Assembly (NCBI GenBank): GCA_018266955.1
Contig: JAFDZI010000011.1
Span: 1 to 63,898, forward strand
Length of the DNA stretch: 63,898 nucleotides
Direction: 5' to 3'
DNA from: Bacteroidota bacterium
Lineage (GTDB): Bacteria > Bacteroidota > Bacteroidia > Flavobacteriales > Weeksellaceae
Shown here piece after piece: positions 25,225-35,590 of the stretch. Below the pieces are notes generated by a model. It was not told the origin of the DNA. It ran no database searches and was given only the letters and a program-made list of their open reading frames with translations. How positions within the stretch are numbered: the stretch's first letter is position 1; every line of letters starts with the position of its first letter. The position numbers were made by a program, and so were the translations under genes.

Positions 25225-26685
25225 ATGCAAGTAATAGATTTAATCCATAAAATTCCCGTTTTAGAAACCATAGGTTCTACCAATAAATTGGTTGAAGCAC
25301 TTGCTTTTGACAGTAGAAAAGTTGTACAAAACGCAGTATTTGTTGCCATTAATGGCCAATTTTCTAATGGGCATGATTTTATAGATAAGGCGATAGAAGC
25401 AGGAGCCATTGCCATTATTTGCGAAACCTTACCAGAAGTACTAAGTTCTGATATCACTTGGATAAAAGTTCAGAATTCAGAAAAAGCGTTAGGCTTATTG
25501 GCTTCAAATTTTTATGAAAACCCTTCGTCTCAACTGCAATTGGTGGGAATTACCGGAACCAACGGAAAAACCAGCTCGGCAACTTTGTTGTTTGAAGTTT
25601 TTGAAAAATTAGGTTTTTCCTCAGCACTTATTTCCACAGTAGAATATAGAATTGGTAAAGAGGTGATGCCTTCTACCCACACCACACCGGATATTTTGAA
25701 GATTAATGAAATCTTAGCAAAAGCCGTAGAAATGGGATGCAAATATGCTTTTATGGAGGTTTCTTCTCACGGGATTCATCAACACAGAACCGAGGGTTTG
25801 AATTTCAAAATTGCAGGCTTTACGAACATTACCAGAGATCATTTAGATTATCACAAAACTTTTGAAGATTATCTTTATGTGAAAAAAAGTTTCTTTGATG
25901 GATTAAACAAAGAAGCGATAGCAATTACCAACATTGATGACAAACATGGGCTTTTTATGCTTCAAAATACTTCGGCAAAGAAAGTAACCTATGCACAAAA
26001 AACCATAGCCGACTACCATGCGAAAGTACTTGAGGTAGATTTCAATGGAATGCAACTTCAGTTTAATGGAAAAGAATTTTGGACTACCCTCACTGGAAAG
26101 TTTAATGTGTACAATCTTTTATTGGTATTTGCCATAACCTCAGAATTAGGATTCGAGAAAGAGGAAGTACTGTCCGCATTGTCCACAGTACATCGTGTTC
26201 ACGGAAGATTCGAAACTTATATTTCCCCTTCCGGAATAATTTTTATTGTTGATTATGCCCATACTCCTGATGCTTTGGACAAAGCATTGGACACCATCAA
26301 CGAAATTCGGACCAAAAATGAAAGGCTCATTACAGTTTTTGGCTGTGGTGGAGATCGGGATCATGGTAAAAGACCAGAAATGGGAAAAATAGCCACCCGA
26401 AAATCGACATTAGCCATTATTACATCGGATAACCCAAGAACCGAAAGTCCAGATGCGATTATTAAAGAAATAGAAAACGGAGTAGAAGCGCAGTATTACA
26501 GCAAATACACTTCCATTCCCGATAGAAAAGAAGCCATTAAAATGGCTATAAAATTTGCCGAACCCAAAGACATTATTTTGGTTGCAGGCAAAGGACACGA
26601 AACTTATCAGGAAATCAATGGTGTAAAACATCATTTTGATGATAAGGAAACCATTGTAGAACTACTTGGTTTAATGGGTAAATAA
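25225..26685 (+). CDS. murE: UDP-MurNAc-L-Ala-D-Glu:meso-diaminopimelate ligase MurE
   Basis: MurE adds the third amino acid to the peptidoglycan stem peptide in the cytoplasm with ATP. The 486-residue Mur ligase has the ATP loop GTNGKT (111-116), central-domain HTTPD (about 152-156) and the C-terminal specificity motif DNPR (402-405). That motif marks use of meso-diaminopimelate rather than lysine, as expected for a Gram-negative wall. It follows ftsI by 4 bases. Confidence 0.96.
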   Translation: MQVIDLIHKIPVLETIGSTNKLVEALAFDSRKVVQNAVFVAINGQFSNGHDFIDKAIEAGAIAIICETLPEVLSSDITWIKVQNSEKALGLLASNFYENPSSQLQLVGITGTNGKTSSATLLFEVFEKLGFSSALISTVEYRIGKEVMPSTHTTPDILKINEILAKAVEMGCKYAFMEVSSHGIHQHRTEGLNFKIAGFTNITRDHLDYHKTFEDYLYVKKSFFDGLNKEAIAITNIDDKHGLFMLQNTSAKKVTYAQKTIADYHAKVLEVDFNGMQLQFNGKEFWTTLTGKFNVYNLLLVFAITSELGFEKEEVLSALSTVHRVHGRFETYISPSGIIFIVDYAHTPDALDKALDTINEIRTKNERLITVFGCGGDRDHGKRPEMGKIATRKSTLAIITSDNPRTESPDAIIKEIENGVEAQYYSKYTSIPDRKEAIKMAIKFAEPKDIILVAGKGHETYQEINGVKHHFDDKETIVELLGLMGK

Positions 26686-26717
26686 TTTATTTAATTTAAA
26701 TTAAAAAAAGAAAAAGC

Positions 26718-27959
26718 ATGTTGTACTACCTTTACGAATATTTTTATCAGCAAGGCATACATCTTCCGGGGATGAATTTGTTGAAGTATATTTCCTTTCG
26801 TGCCGGAATGGCCGTACTGCTTTCATTGTTTATCGCTTTGATTTATGGGAAAAGCATCATCAACTATCTGCGAACCAAACAAATGGGAGAGTTGGTTCGC
26901 GATTTGGGATTAGAAGGTCAAAAACAAAAAGAAGGAACACCCACCATGGGAGGTTTTATCATTATCATTGCTACTTTAATTCCGGTATTGCTTTTCACAA
27001 GAGTACTCAATGTGTATATTATTTTATTGATCGTATCGGTAGTATGGATGGGAGCCATTGGTTTTGTGGATGATTATTTAAAAAAAATAAAGAAAAATAA
27101 AGACGGCCTTAGTGGCAAATTTAAAGTAATAGGACAAGTAGGATTGGGCCTTATTGTCGGGATAACCATGTATTTTCATCCGGATATAACGGTGAAGAGA
27201 AAATATGCAGATGCCAAAATTGTCAATAGAAATCATGTAGAAACCAATTTTATGCCCACAGAAAAAATTACCGTATCTACAGTGCCTTTTGCTAAAAATA
27301 ATGAATTTGACTACAGTGGATTGCTTTTTTGGATGGACGAAGAAAAAGCACATGAATGGGCATGGGTTGTATTTATACCAATGGTAATTTTTATTGTAAC
27401 CGCAGTATCCAACGGAGCCAATATTACCGATGGAATTGATGGTTTGGCAGCGGGTACCAGTGTCGTTATACTGCTTACATTGGCTTTACTCGCCTATCTT
27501 TCCGGAAACATCATCTTTGCCGATTATCTCAACATCATGTTCTTACCCAATATGGGGGAAACCACCATATTTGCCGTTGCTATGGTAGGGGCAGTGATAG
27601 GATTTTTTTGGTACAATACCTATCCTGCACAAGTATTTATGGGCGATACAGGAAGTCTAATGTTAGGAGGAGCAATTGCCGTATTGGCCATCATTCTTAG
27701 AAAGGAATTGCTTATTCCGGTACTTTGTGGTGTGTTTTTAATAGAAAATTTGTCGGTAGTACTTCAGGTACTTGTCTTCAAATACCGTAAAAAGAAATAT
27801 GGGTTAGAATATGCGCAAAATAACCGATTGTTCAAAATGTCGCCTTTACATCATCATTATCAAAAGTCAGGATTTCATGAAAGTAAAATAGTGAATAGGA
27901 TGATTATTATTGGGGTAATGTTAGCGGTTATATGCATTATTACTCTTAAAATTAGATAA
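26718..27959 (+). CDS. mraY: Phospho-N-acetylmuramoyl-pentapeptide-transferase MraY
   Basis: MraY transfers phospho-MurNAc-pentapeptide to undecaprenyl phosphate, making lipid I at the inner membrane. The 413-residue polytopic protein shows GTPTMGG (about 74-80), the aspartate pair in [22 protein letters not shown] and the C-terminal HHHYQKSG cytoplasmic motif. At 413 residues it is longer than the E. coli enzyme (360), mainly through a loop around 150-215, a pattern usual in Bacteroidota. A 152-base gap to murD follows. Confidence 0.96.
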   Translation: MLYYLYEYFYQQGIHLPGMNLLKYISFRAGMAVLLSLFIALIYGKSIINYLRTKQMGELVRDLGLEGQKQKEGTPTMGGFIIIIATLIPVLLFTRVLNVYIILLIVSVVWMGAIGFVDDYLKKIKKNKDGLSGKFKVIGQVGLGLIVGITMYFHPDITVKRKYADAKIVNRNHVETNFMPTEKITVSTVPFAKNNEFDYSGLLFWMDEEKAHEWAWVVFIPMVIFIVTAVSNGANITDGIDGLAAGTSVVILLTLALLAYLSGNIIFADYLNIMFLPNMGETTIFAVAMVGAVIGFFWYNTYPAQVFMGDTGSLMLGGAIAVLAIILRKELLIPVLCGVFLIENLSVVLQVLVFKYRKKKYGLEYAQNNRLFKMSPLHHHYQKSGFHESKIVNRMIIIGVMLAVICIITLKIR

Positions 27960-28111
27960 ATGGAAAAGAAAAGGCCTGTAAGGTTATTGCTCAGGTTTTT
28001 TCAGGATAAAGTTTTATAGGAAATTGCGTTGTTCTGGAGGTGCATAGCCAATTGGAAACCATTAGAAAAGCAGTTTCAAATAACCAACAATTAGATAAGA
28101 AATTTCAACAC

Positions 28112-29452
28112 ATGAAAATAGTTGTTTTAGGCGGTGGCGAAAGTGGAATTGGGGCAGCTTATCTGGCTCAGAAAAAAGGGATGGAAGTATTTTTGTCCGA
28201 CAAAGGTCCTATACGAGAGGAGTACAAACATCAGCTTTTGACTCATCAGATTCCCTTTGAAGAAAACCAACACACAGAGTCGGAAATACTTTCGGCAGAT
28301 TGGGTAGTAAAATCGCCAGGAATCCCCAAAAAAGCAGCCATCATTCAGAAGATTGTAGAAAAAGGAATCAGAATATCCTCCGAAATAGAATTTGCAGCAG
28401 AATTTACCAATGCAAAAATCATTGCCATAACTGGAAGCAATGGAAAAACCACCACTACTTCACTCATTTATCACACTTTGGTCAATGATCATTTTAATGT
28501 AGGGTTGGGAGGAAACATCGGTAAAAGTTTTGCAAAACAAGTAGCTGATGAGCATTACGATTTCTATGTGTTGGAAGTGAGCTCTTTTCAATTGGATGAT
28601 ATACAGAACTTTAGACCATATATTTCGTTGTTGTTAAATTTAAGTCCAGACCATTTGGATCAGTACAATTATAATTACGAAGAATATGCTTTGGCTAAAT
28701 TTAGAATTGCTGAGAACCAAGAAAACGATAGTTTTTTCATCTACAATAAAGACGATGAAATGAGTCAAAAACTTCTCAGTAAACTGAACATAAAAGCTAA
28801 AATGTTACCTTTTTCTATGAGAGAAAAGCTCAATGAAGGGGCTTTTGTGGATGGAGACTCTATCCGGGTAAAACTAAAGGAAGATTTTGCCATGAAAATA
28901 GAGGATCTGAGCCTAGTGGGAAGTCATAATGTTGCCAATAGCTTAGCGGCCTCTATTGCAGGAAAGCTTCTTAACATTAGCAATGAAAGCATTAGAAATT
29001 CATTAATGACTTTCCAAGCTGTAGAACATCGTTTGGAATTTGTAGCCGAAATAAATGGGGTGAAATACATTAATGACAGTAAAGCAACCAATGTTAATGC
29101 AGCTTATTTTGCCTTAGAAAGCATGAAAACACCCACCATCTGGATTGTTGGCGGTACAGATAAGGGCAACGACTATGAAGAGGTAGAAGAATTGGTCAGA
29201 AGAAAAGTAAAAGCCATCGTATGTTTAGGCGCAGATAACAAAAAAATTATCGATTATTTTAAAAATAAAAAAGAACCAATCTACGATACTCATTCCATAA
29301 AAGACTGTATTGCAATATGCGAAACAATTGCCGAAAAAGGAGATACCGTATTACTATCGCCTTGCTGTGCAAGTTTTGATTTGTTTAAAAGCTATGAAGA
29401 TCGTGGACAGCAATTTAAGCACGAAGTATTAAAAAGAATTAGCATACAATAA
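28112..29452 (+). CDS. murD: UDP-MurNAc-L-alanine:D-glutamate ligase MurD
   Basis: MurD adds D-glutamate to UDP-MurNAc-L-Ala. The 446-residue protein begins MKIVVLGGGESGIGAAYLA, a Rossmann-like substrate domain. It then has the ATP loop GSNGKTTTT, DHLDQYNYN, and C-terminal HRLEFVAEINGVKYINDSKATN. I chose ATG 28112; an in-frame GTG at 28040 would add 24 residues ahead of the conserved first strand. ftsW follows after 18 bases. Confidence 0.95.
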   Translation: MKIVVLGGGESGIGAAYLAQKKGMEVFLSDKGPIREEYKHQLLTHQIPFEENQHTESEILSADWVVKSPGIPKKAAIIQKIVEKGIRISSEIEFAAEFTNAKIIAITGSNGKTTTTSLIYHTLVNDHFNVGLGGNIGKSFAKQVADEHYDFYVLEVSSFQLDDIQNFRPYISLLLNLSPDHLDQYNYNYEEYALAKFRIAENQENDSFFIYNKDDEMSQKLLSKLNIKAKMLPFSMREKLNEGAFVDGDSIRVKLKEDFAMKIEDLSLVGSHNVANSLAASIAGKLLNISNESIRNSLMTFQAVEHRLEFVAEINGVKYINDSKATNVNAAYFALESMKTPTIWIVGGTDKGNDYEEVEELVRRKVKAIVCLGADNKKIIDYFKNKKEPIYDTHSIKDCIAICETIAEKGDTVLLSPCCASFDLFKSYEDRGQQFKHEVLKRISIQ

Positions 29453-29470
29453 TAATAAGAACGGAGCAAA

Positions 29471-30706
29471 ATGGAAGCAACAAATGCATTACATAAAAAA
29501 GAGTTTTTTAAAGGCGACAAAGTACTTTGGATGGCCATCATCGTTATTTCCGCCTTCTCCATATTTCCGGTGTATTCCGCTAGTTCTAATTTAGAATATA
29601 TTGTCAATTCAGGAACCACAACCGGACATGTATTAAAACATACCGGCTTTGTTATTTTTGGCTTACTCATTATGCGTGGCCTACAGTTTTTTCGTATCGA
29701 GGTGATAGGAAAACTAAGTGCTATTTTATTGTTTGTTACAGTTATCTTGTTATTTCTAACCATGATTACGGGTCAGCAGATAGATGGCGCTTCTGCCTCC
29801 CGGTGGATTACCATTCCAGGAACACCAATTTCCTTTCAACCATCGGCTTTTGCTTATCTAATGTTGATAATTTATCTCTGTAGATATTTAACCAAAAAAA
29901 TTCAAAGAGAAAGACTTCCTATAGAGAATCTCATTTATGTTTTTGGTCCCATCTTATTGGTTTTCTTATTGGTAGCCAAAGAAAATGGATCTACGGGACT
30001 TATGATTCTATTGGTTTCCATTATTGTTTTAGTTATCGGCCAGTTCAAAAGGAAATACATTTTTGGCTTTATTGGAACTGCTGCAGTGTTTATTTCAGTT
30101 TTTCTGTTTATAGCTTTTAATACGGATCTTATTAAAAACAATAGGGTACATACATGGAAGAGCCGCATCGAAACCTTTACCAATTCTAGTAAAAATTCTG
30201 AGGTTGAAGACGAAGCAACCAAAGCCAAAAACTACCAGGTGATGCAAGCCAAAGCAGCCATTGTACATGGAGGAATTACTGGGATGGGGCCTGGGAAATC
30301 GGCATTGAAACAAATGTTACCTCAGTCGGCATCGGATTTTATTTTTGCCATAATTGTCGAAGAATACGGCTATATAGGAGCTTTTGCACTTATTGTAATG
30401 TACATGATTATTATTTTTAGAATCGTCATTATTGCAACTAAAATTCCAATATTTTTCGGTTCGTTGCTGGTTATCTCTATTGGGATAATGATTTTTGTTC
30501 AACTAGCAGTCAATATTGCGGTAGCGGTCAATCTTATTCCTGTTACCGGTCAACCTTTACCATTAATTAGTTATGGAGGAACCTCAATTTTAATTTCCTA
30601 TATTCAATTGGGATTGGTGCTTAATGTGAGCAACAGAATTCAGGTGTATGATGAAGAAGGAATTGGAAAACAACAGTCGGTAGAAGAAATTAACGATATA
30701 GCGTAG
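29471..30706 (+). CDS. ftsW: Septal peptidoglycan polymerase FtsW
   Basis: FtsW is the SEDS-family glycosyltransferase that polymerises lipid II at the septum with FtsI. The 411-residue protein has about ten membrane helices. Conserved SEDS features are present: GASRWI in the first third (as DGASASRWI), a large periplasmic loop around 225-275, and the C-terminal LPLISYGGTSILISY. Position between murD and murG supports FtsW rather than the elongation paralogue RodA. Confidence 0.95.
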   Translation: MEATNALHKKEFFKGDKVLWMAIIVISAFSIFPVYSASSNLEYIVNSGTTTGHVLKHTGFVIFGLLIMRGLQFFRIEVIGKLSAILLFVTVILLFLTMITGQQIDGASASRWITIPGTPISFQPSAFAYLMLIIYLCRYLTKKIQRERLPIENLIYVFGPILLVFLLVAKENGSTGLMILLVSIIVLVIGQFKRKYIFGFIGTAAVFISVFLFIAFNTDLIKNNRVHTWKSRIETFTNSSKNSEVEDEATKAKNYQVMQAKAAIVHGGITGMGPGKSALKQMLPQSASDFIFAIIVEEYGYIGAFALIVMYMIIIFRIVIIATKIPIFFGSLLVISIGIMIFVQLAVNIAVAVNLIPVTGQPLPLISYGGTSILISYIQLGLVLNVSNRIQVYDEEGIGKQQSVEEINDIA

Positions 30707-30728
30707 GTTATTTATTAAAAAGAAAAAA

Positions 30729-31838
30729 ATGAACCAAAAACTTAAAGTATTGATGAGTGGCGGCGGAACTGGAGGACACATCTTTCCAGCGATTGCCATT
30801 GCGCAAGAAATCCAAAAAAGATTTCCAGATGCCGAGTTTCTATTCATCGGAGCTTTAGGAAAAATGGAAATGGAAAAAGTCCCACAAGCGGGTTTTAGAA
30901 TTGAAGGACTCAATATTGCAGGTTTTAATAGAGGAAATCTTTTGAAAAACATTGGTCTTCCTTTTAAATTAATTTCAAGCTTTCTGAAGGCTAAAAAAAT
31001 CATCAAAGAATTCCAACCGGATATTGCCATTGGTACCGGTGGATTTGCCAGTGGACCAGCTTTGTTTATGGCCGCTTCCATGGGGATTGCAACTTTTATT
31101 CAGGAACAAAATTCTTTACCAGGAAAAACCAATATTCTGAATGCCAAAAAAGCAAAAGCAGTTTTTACCGCTTATCCCAATATGGATCATTTTTTCCCGA
31201 ATACGAAAGTGTACTTCCTAGGAAATCCAATCCGAAAAAATATAGTTCAAGATAAGGTAGAGTCGCATTTGGCAAAAGAAAATCTGGGATTGTCCAAAGA
31301 TCGATTAACAATACTTTCTGTAGGAGGATCATTAGGCTCTAGAACCCTAAACAATGGGTGGAAAGCCAATCTTCGGCAATTGAAAGAAAAAGGATATCAA
31401 CTCATCTGGCAAACAGGTAAATTGGATTACGAAAGCATTCAAAATGATGCAGAAGTACAATCGCTGGGCAAGCAGATCATGGTTCGAGAATTTATTACGG
31501 ATATGGCTACGGCATACGCTGCCGCAGATGTCATAGTTTCCAGAGCCGGAGCTATTGCCATTTCCGAATTGGCTGTGGCACAAAAACCCGTGATACTAGT
31601 GCCTTTTCCGTTTGCTGCAGAAGATCATCAAACCAAAAATGCACAAACGCTGGTAGATAAAAATGCAGCAAGAATGGTAAAGGATAATGAAATGAAAGAA
31701 AAATTTTGGACTACATTATCCGAAGTTTGCGATAATGAAATCGTAAGAAAAGAAATGTCCCAACAGTTAGGATTTTTTGCAAAACCCAATGCAACAGAAA
31801 AAATTGTTGACGAAATACTCAATTATTTAAAAAAATAA
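30729..31838 (+). CDS. murG: Lipid II synthase MurG (UDP-GlcNAc transferase)
   Basis: MurG adds GlcNAc to lipid I to give lipid II on the inner face of the membrane. The 369-residue GT-B enzyme has the N-terminal loop SGGGTGGHIFPA (10-21), EQNSLPGKTN, and the donor-binding SRAGAIAISE and FPFAAEDHQTKNA segments in the C-terminal domain. Spacing is 22 bases from ftsW and 6 bases to murC. Confidence 0.96.
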   Translation: MNQKLKVLMSGGGTGGHIFPAIAIAQEIQKRFPDAEFLFIGALGKMEMEKVPQAGFRIEGLNIAGFNRGNLLKNIGLPFKLISSFLKAKKIIKEFQPDIAIGTGGFASGPALFMAASMGIATFIQEQNSLPGKTNILNAKKAKAVFTAYPNMDHFFPNTKVYFLGNPIRKNIVQDKVESHLAKENLGLSKDRLTILSVGGSLGSRTLNNGWKANLRQLKEKGYQLIWQTGKLDYESIQNDAEVQSLGKQIMVREFITDMATAYAAADVIVSRAGAIAISELAVAQKPVILVPFPFAAEDHQTKNAQTLVDKNAARMVKDNEMKEKFWTTLSEVCDNEIVRKEMSQQLGFFAKPNATEKIVDEILNYLKK

Positions 31839-31844
31839 AGATAA

Positions 31845-33197
31845 ATGAAGCCCATCACCACATATACTAATTTTTATTTCATAGGAATAGGAGGCATAGG
31901 AATGTCTGCCATTGCAAGATATCTGTTTTCTATTGGAAAAAATGTTTTAGGCTACGACAAAACATCCACACAACTTACCCGTACGCTAGAAAAAGAAGGA
32001 ATTGCTATTTCCTATGAAGACTCCATAAGTGAAGAAATAAAATCTTTTACTCCAGAAGATACACTGGTGATTTATACCCCTGCAATAAAAGTGTTGGGAT
32101 TGCTGGATTATTTTAAAAGTCAAGAATTTGTCATACTCAAAAGAGCACAAGTTTTGGGGATGATTACCGAGAATACCAATTGTTTGGCCGTTGCAGGAAC
32201 CCACGGTAAAACGACAACTTCCACACTTTTGGCCCACCTTTGCAAAGAGGCAAATCTTCCTTTTTCTTGTTTTCTGGGCGGTATATCGGAAAATTTTAAA
32301 TCCAACTTCTTGTACAATGGATCTGAATATTCCGTGGTGGAAGCTGATGAATTCGACAGAAGTTTTCTGCAACTACACCCAAATTGGGCAATACTTACCT
32401 CGACAGATGCCGACCATTTGGACATCTATGGCGATAATGCAAGCATACAAGAAAGCTTTAAAGCATTTGCAAATTTGGTGACAAAAAACCAACAATTGTT
32501 TGTACGAAAAGGAATTGATGTGGGCAGACCATGCCAAAACTACGCAGTGAATGAAGTTGCGGATTATTATTCAGACCAACTGAGAATGGAAGGCGCAACT
32601 ACTTATTTTACCTTTCATGCCCCAGACATTTTACCAACAGAATTTTCATGGGAAATTCCCGGAATTCATAATGTGGAAAATGCCACAGCTGCATTGTCCA
32701 TTATGCTTGGTTTGGGAGTAGAAATAGAGGTGCTACAAAAAGGAATTGCTAATTTTAAAGGAATAAAAAGGAGATTTACCAAACATATTTTGGACAATGG
32801 AAAAATCTATATAGACGACTATGCCCATCATCCTACGGAACTCAATGCGGTAATAGGTTCTACTAGAGCTTTTTATCCTGAGAAAAAATTATTGGTGGTG
32901 TTCCAACCTCATTTGTTTAGTAGAACAAGGGATTTTGTAGAAGATTTTGCCAAAAGCCTATCGAATACAGATGAGCTCTTGCTCTTGGACATATACCCAG
33001 CAAGAGAATTGCAAAAGGATTTTGAGGGAGTTACCTCGCAATGGTTGTTGAGCAAAGTACCAGTACAAAATAAAGAAGTGTGTAGCCTAGCACAAGCCTT
33101 AGATAAAATAAAAGAAAAAGAATTTGATGTATTGCTTACCGTAGGTGCGGGTAATATCGATACTTTGTACGAACCTATTTTGCAATGGTTGAAATAA
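31845..33197 (+). CDS. murC: UDP-N-acetylmuramate:L-alanine ligase MurC
   Basis: MurC attaches the first stem residue, L-alanine, to UDP-MurNAc. The 450-residue protein shows FIGIGGIGMSAIAR (12-25), the ATP loop AGTHGKTTT (about 117-125), EADEFDRSFL, DDYAHHPTE and a C-terminal domain ending near GAGNID. The order MurG before MurC is the usual dcw order. A 59-base gap leads to ftsQ. Confidence 0.96.
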   Translation: MKPITTYTNFYFIGIGGIGMSAIARYLFSIGKNVLGYDKTSTQLTRTLEKEGIAISYEDSISEEIKSFTPEDTLVIYTPAIKVLGLLDYFKSQEFVILKRAQVLGMITENTNCLAVAGTHGKTTTSTLLAHLCKEANLPFSCFLGGISENFKSNFLYNGSEYSVVEADEFDRSFLQLHPNWAILTSTDADHLDIYGDNASIQESFKAFANLVTKNQQLFVRKGIDVGRPCQNYAVNEVADYYSDQLRMEGATTYFTFHAPDILPTEFSWEIPGIHNVENATAALSIMLGLGVEIEVLQKGIANFKGIKRRFTKHILDNGKIYIDDYAHHPTELNAVIGSTRAFYPEKKLLVVFQPHLFSRTRDFVEDFAKSLSNTDELLLLDIYPARELQKDFEGVTSQWLLSKVPVQNKEVCSLAQALDKIKEKEFDVLLTVGAGNIDTLYEPILQWLK

Positions 33198-33256
33198 AAA
33201 ATTAAAATGCATATAGGATTCCAAATAGTGATAAAAAAACAATAAATAACTACAAT

Positions 33257-34102
33257 ATGAAAAATAAATGGCGACTTTTAAAAATTTTGGTTACTGTGGT
33301 TATCTTAGGATTTCTGTTGAGCTTTTCTTTAAAAAGATTTGCCCAGAAACCATTGGATAATATTGCTGTTAATCTAAAACAATCGCCAGTCTATTTTATT
33401 GATGAAAAAGAAATTCAACAAATAGTTGAAAAAAGCAATCCAAGCCAAAAAGTAGGTACGGTAGATGTCCCAAGTTTGGAGCAAAAATTAAACCTTCTAT
33501 CGGCTGTGGATAGTGCCAATGTATATTTGGGTCTGAACGGTGTTTTGCATGTGGACATCAAACAGAAGGTGCCTTTGTTCCGTTTGCATAAAGGAGAAGA
33601 AGAATTTTATGTTGATGAAAAGGGAAATGAGTTCCCTATTTCAAAGAATTACTCTCATCCTTGTATGTTGGTGGTGGGAAATGTTCCTAAAAGCGATTAT
33701 AAAGCCTTGGGCGAATTAGTAAAAAAAATAGATGCCGACGAGTTTAGCCGAAAGTACTTTATTGGCATATCCAAAGTAGGCAACAACTACAATTTACTAA
33801 CCAGCGAAGGGAATTTTAAAGTAGAAATCGGTGATTTGCAAAATATAGATTTCAAAGTAAAAGGATTTAAAACTTTTGTCGAGAAATTTTTGGTGTACCA
33901 AGATCCTGCAAAATACACTAAAATATCTGTCAAATACAACAACCAGATTGTGGCTAGCCTCAATCCGAATTTTAAAGAAAACGATAGTATTTTGAATTTA
34001 AGTAAAAAAGAATTTGACAAATTAACGGAACTTAAAATAATTAAAAACACCATATCAACTGCGACAAAACAAACAACACAACAGAAAAAAGAAACATTGT
34101 AA
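33257..34102 (+). CDS. ftsQ: Cell division protein FtsQ-like
   Basis: FtsQ is a single-pass divisome scaffold with a periplasmic POTRA domain that binds FtsB and FtsL. The 281-residue product has one membrane helix (about 8-25, LKILVTVVILGFLLSFSL), a POTRA-like region starting QSPVYFIDEKEIQQIV (about 45-115), and a beta-rich domain after it. The extreme C-terminus is Thr/Gln/Lys-rich (TATKQTTQQKKETL). The sequence is divergent, as usual for FtsQ; topology and its place before ftsA make the assignment. Confidence 0.88.
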   Translation: MKNKWRLLKILVTVVILGFLLSFSLKRFAQKPLDNIAVNLKQSPVYFIDEKEIQQIVEKSNPSQKVGTVDVPSLEQKLNLLSAVDSANVYLGLNGVLHVDIKQKVPLFRLHKGEEEFYVDEKGNEFPISKNYSHPCMLVVGNVPKSDYKALGELVKKIDADEFSRKYFIGISKVGNNYNLLTSEGNFKVEIGDLQNIDFKVKGFKTFVEKFLVYQDPAKYTKISVKYNNQIVASLNPNFKENDSILNLSKKEFDKLTELKIIKNTISTATKQTTQQKKETL

Positions 34103-34151
34103 ATAAGTAAAACAGCGAATAAAGTAAAAAAAATCAAATTGTTATTATAAA

Positions 34152-35534
34152 ATGGGAAATCAAGCGTATTCAGTAGGATTGGACATTGGGACTACCAAAA
34201 TAGTTGCCATTGTGGGCAAAAGAAACTCTCAAGGGAATATAGAGGTTCTAGGTGCGGGTAAAGCCATAAGTTTAGGCGTTAATAAAGGAATTGTAAATAA
34301 TGTAGCCCAAACTATTACCTCCATTCGATCGGCAGTGGAAAAAGCCGAAAAAAGCGCCGGAGTCGAAATTAAAAAAGTAACGGTAGGTATTGCCGGGAAG
34401 CATATCCGTTCTTTACAACATTCGGATTACATCATGCGAAAAAATCCGGAAACTTATATATCTGAAAATGATATTGAGGAACTAAAAGAACAGGTAAAAA
34501 AACTGGTAATGCTACCTGGTGAAGAAATCATCCATGTTCTTCCTCAGGAATATAAAGTAGATTCCCAAGGAGAAATTCATGATCCCATCGGGATGTATGG
34601 CTCTAGGTTAGAGGCAAAATTTCATGTGGTGGTCGGCCAAATGACCAGCATAAAAAACATTGTGAAATGTGTTACCGAAGCAGGATTGGAAATGGAATCT
34701 TTAACTTTGGAGCCGTTAGCATCTTCTGAAGCGGTATTAACCAAAGAAGAAAAAGAAGCCGGAGTTGCTATTGTGGATATAGGAGGCGGAACCACAGATA
34801 TTGCCATCTTCAAGGACAATATTATTCGGCATACCTGCGTCATCCCTTATGGAGGCGGAATTATAACTGAAGACATTAAGGAAGGTTGTTCCATTATTGC
34901 TGATCATGCGGAAAAATTGAAAGTTAATTTTGGATCTGCACTACCAGAAATGGAAAAAGAAAGCACCTTTGTAACCATCCCAGGATTGCATAGCCGCCCC
35001 GACAAAGAAATATCGCTAAAAGTTTTGGCTCAAATCATCAATGCAAGGGTAGAAGAAATATTGCAATTGGTTAATACTGAATTTAAAGCCTATGGTGCTC
35101 ATGAACAAAAAAAGAAACTCATTGCAGGGATTGTACTCACTGGAGGAGGGTCCAATTTAAAGCACATGCGCCAACTAACCAATTATCTTACTGGTTTCGA
35201 TAGTCGATTGGGATTTGCCAACGAATATATTAGCAATGACAAAAACCAAAGCCTCAAAGGACCAGAATTTGCCACAGCCATCGGTCTTTTGATGGAAAGT
35301 TTAAAAATCAGAGAAAAAAAACCAATGGCAAGCGCTACGGAAACAATCACTGAACCTGTAAGTCAAGATAATATTTCAGTTCCTGAAGTAAAATTATCTG
35401 AGACACAAGGACAAGGAGTAGAGGCAGAAACCTTGGTAGAGCCAAGGGTGGTACAAACGCAACCGGTAAAAGAAACCATTGGAGAAAAAATATTAAGAAA
35501 AGTAAAAAAATTCTTCGAAGAAGTTGAAGATTAA
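34152..35534 (+). CDS. ftsA: Cell division protein FtsA
   Basis: FtsA is the actin-like ATPase that tethers FtsZ filaments to the membrane. The 460-residue protein starts with the phosphate-1 loop VGLDIGTTKIVAIVG, contains phosphate-2 VDIGGGTTDIAIF and an adenosine motif GIVLTGGGSNLKHM. It ends with a Pro/Glu-rich linker and an amphipathic basic-hydrophobic tail (KILRKVKKFFEE), the membrane-targeting helix. It is 57 bases before ftsZ. Confidence 0.96.
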   Translation: MGNQAYSVGLDIGTTKIVAIVGKRNSQGNIEVLGAGKAISLGVNKGIVNNVAQTITSIRSAVEKAEKSAGVEIKKVTVGIAGKHIRSLQHSDYIMRKNPETYISENDIEELKEQVKKLVMLPGEEIIHVLPQEYKVDSQGEIHDPIGMYGSRLEAKFHVVVGQMTSIKNIVKCVTEAGLEMESLTLEPLASSEAVLTKEEKEAGVAIVDIGGGTTDIAIFKDNIIRHTCVIPYGGGIITEDIKEGCSIIADHAEKLKVNFGSALPEMEKESTFVTIPGLHSRPDKEISLKVLAQIINARVEEILQLVNTEFKAYGAHEQKKKLIAGIVLTGGGSNLKHMRQLTNYLTGFDSRLGFANEYISNDKNQSLKGPEFATAIGLLMESLKIREKKPMASATETITEPVSQDNISVPEVKLSETQGQGVEAETLVEPRVVQTQPVKETIGEKILRKVKKFFEEVED

Positions 35535-35590
35535 TGGGCATTTTCTAGGAAATTTTTATAAAATTGTACAACTAAAAAAATCAAAACCTT

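Noticed and set aside
27960..28019. A 19-codon ORF starting at the mraY stop (MEKKRPVRLLLRF...)
   Set aside because: It is short, has no family, and lies in the mraY-murD gap with nothing but the overlap in its favour.
28040..28111. GTG-initiated 24-residue extension of MurD with a GGAGG just before it
   Set aside because: MurD proteins begin at the MKIVVLGGGES strand, the GGAGG overlaps the GTG region too closely, and Shine-Dalgarno sequences are not generally used in this phylum.
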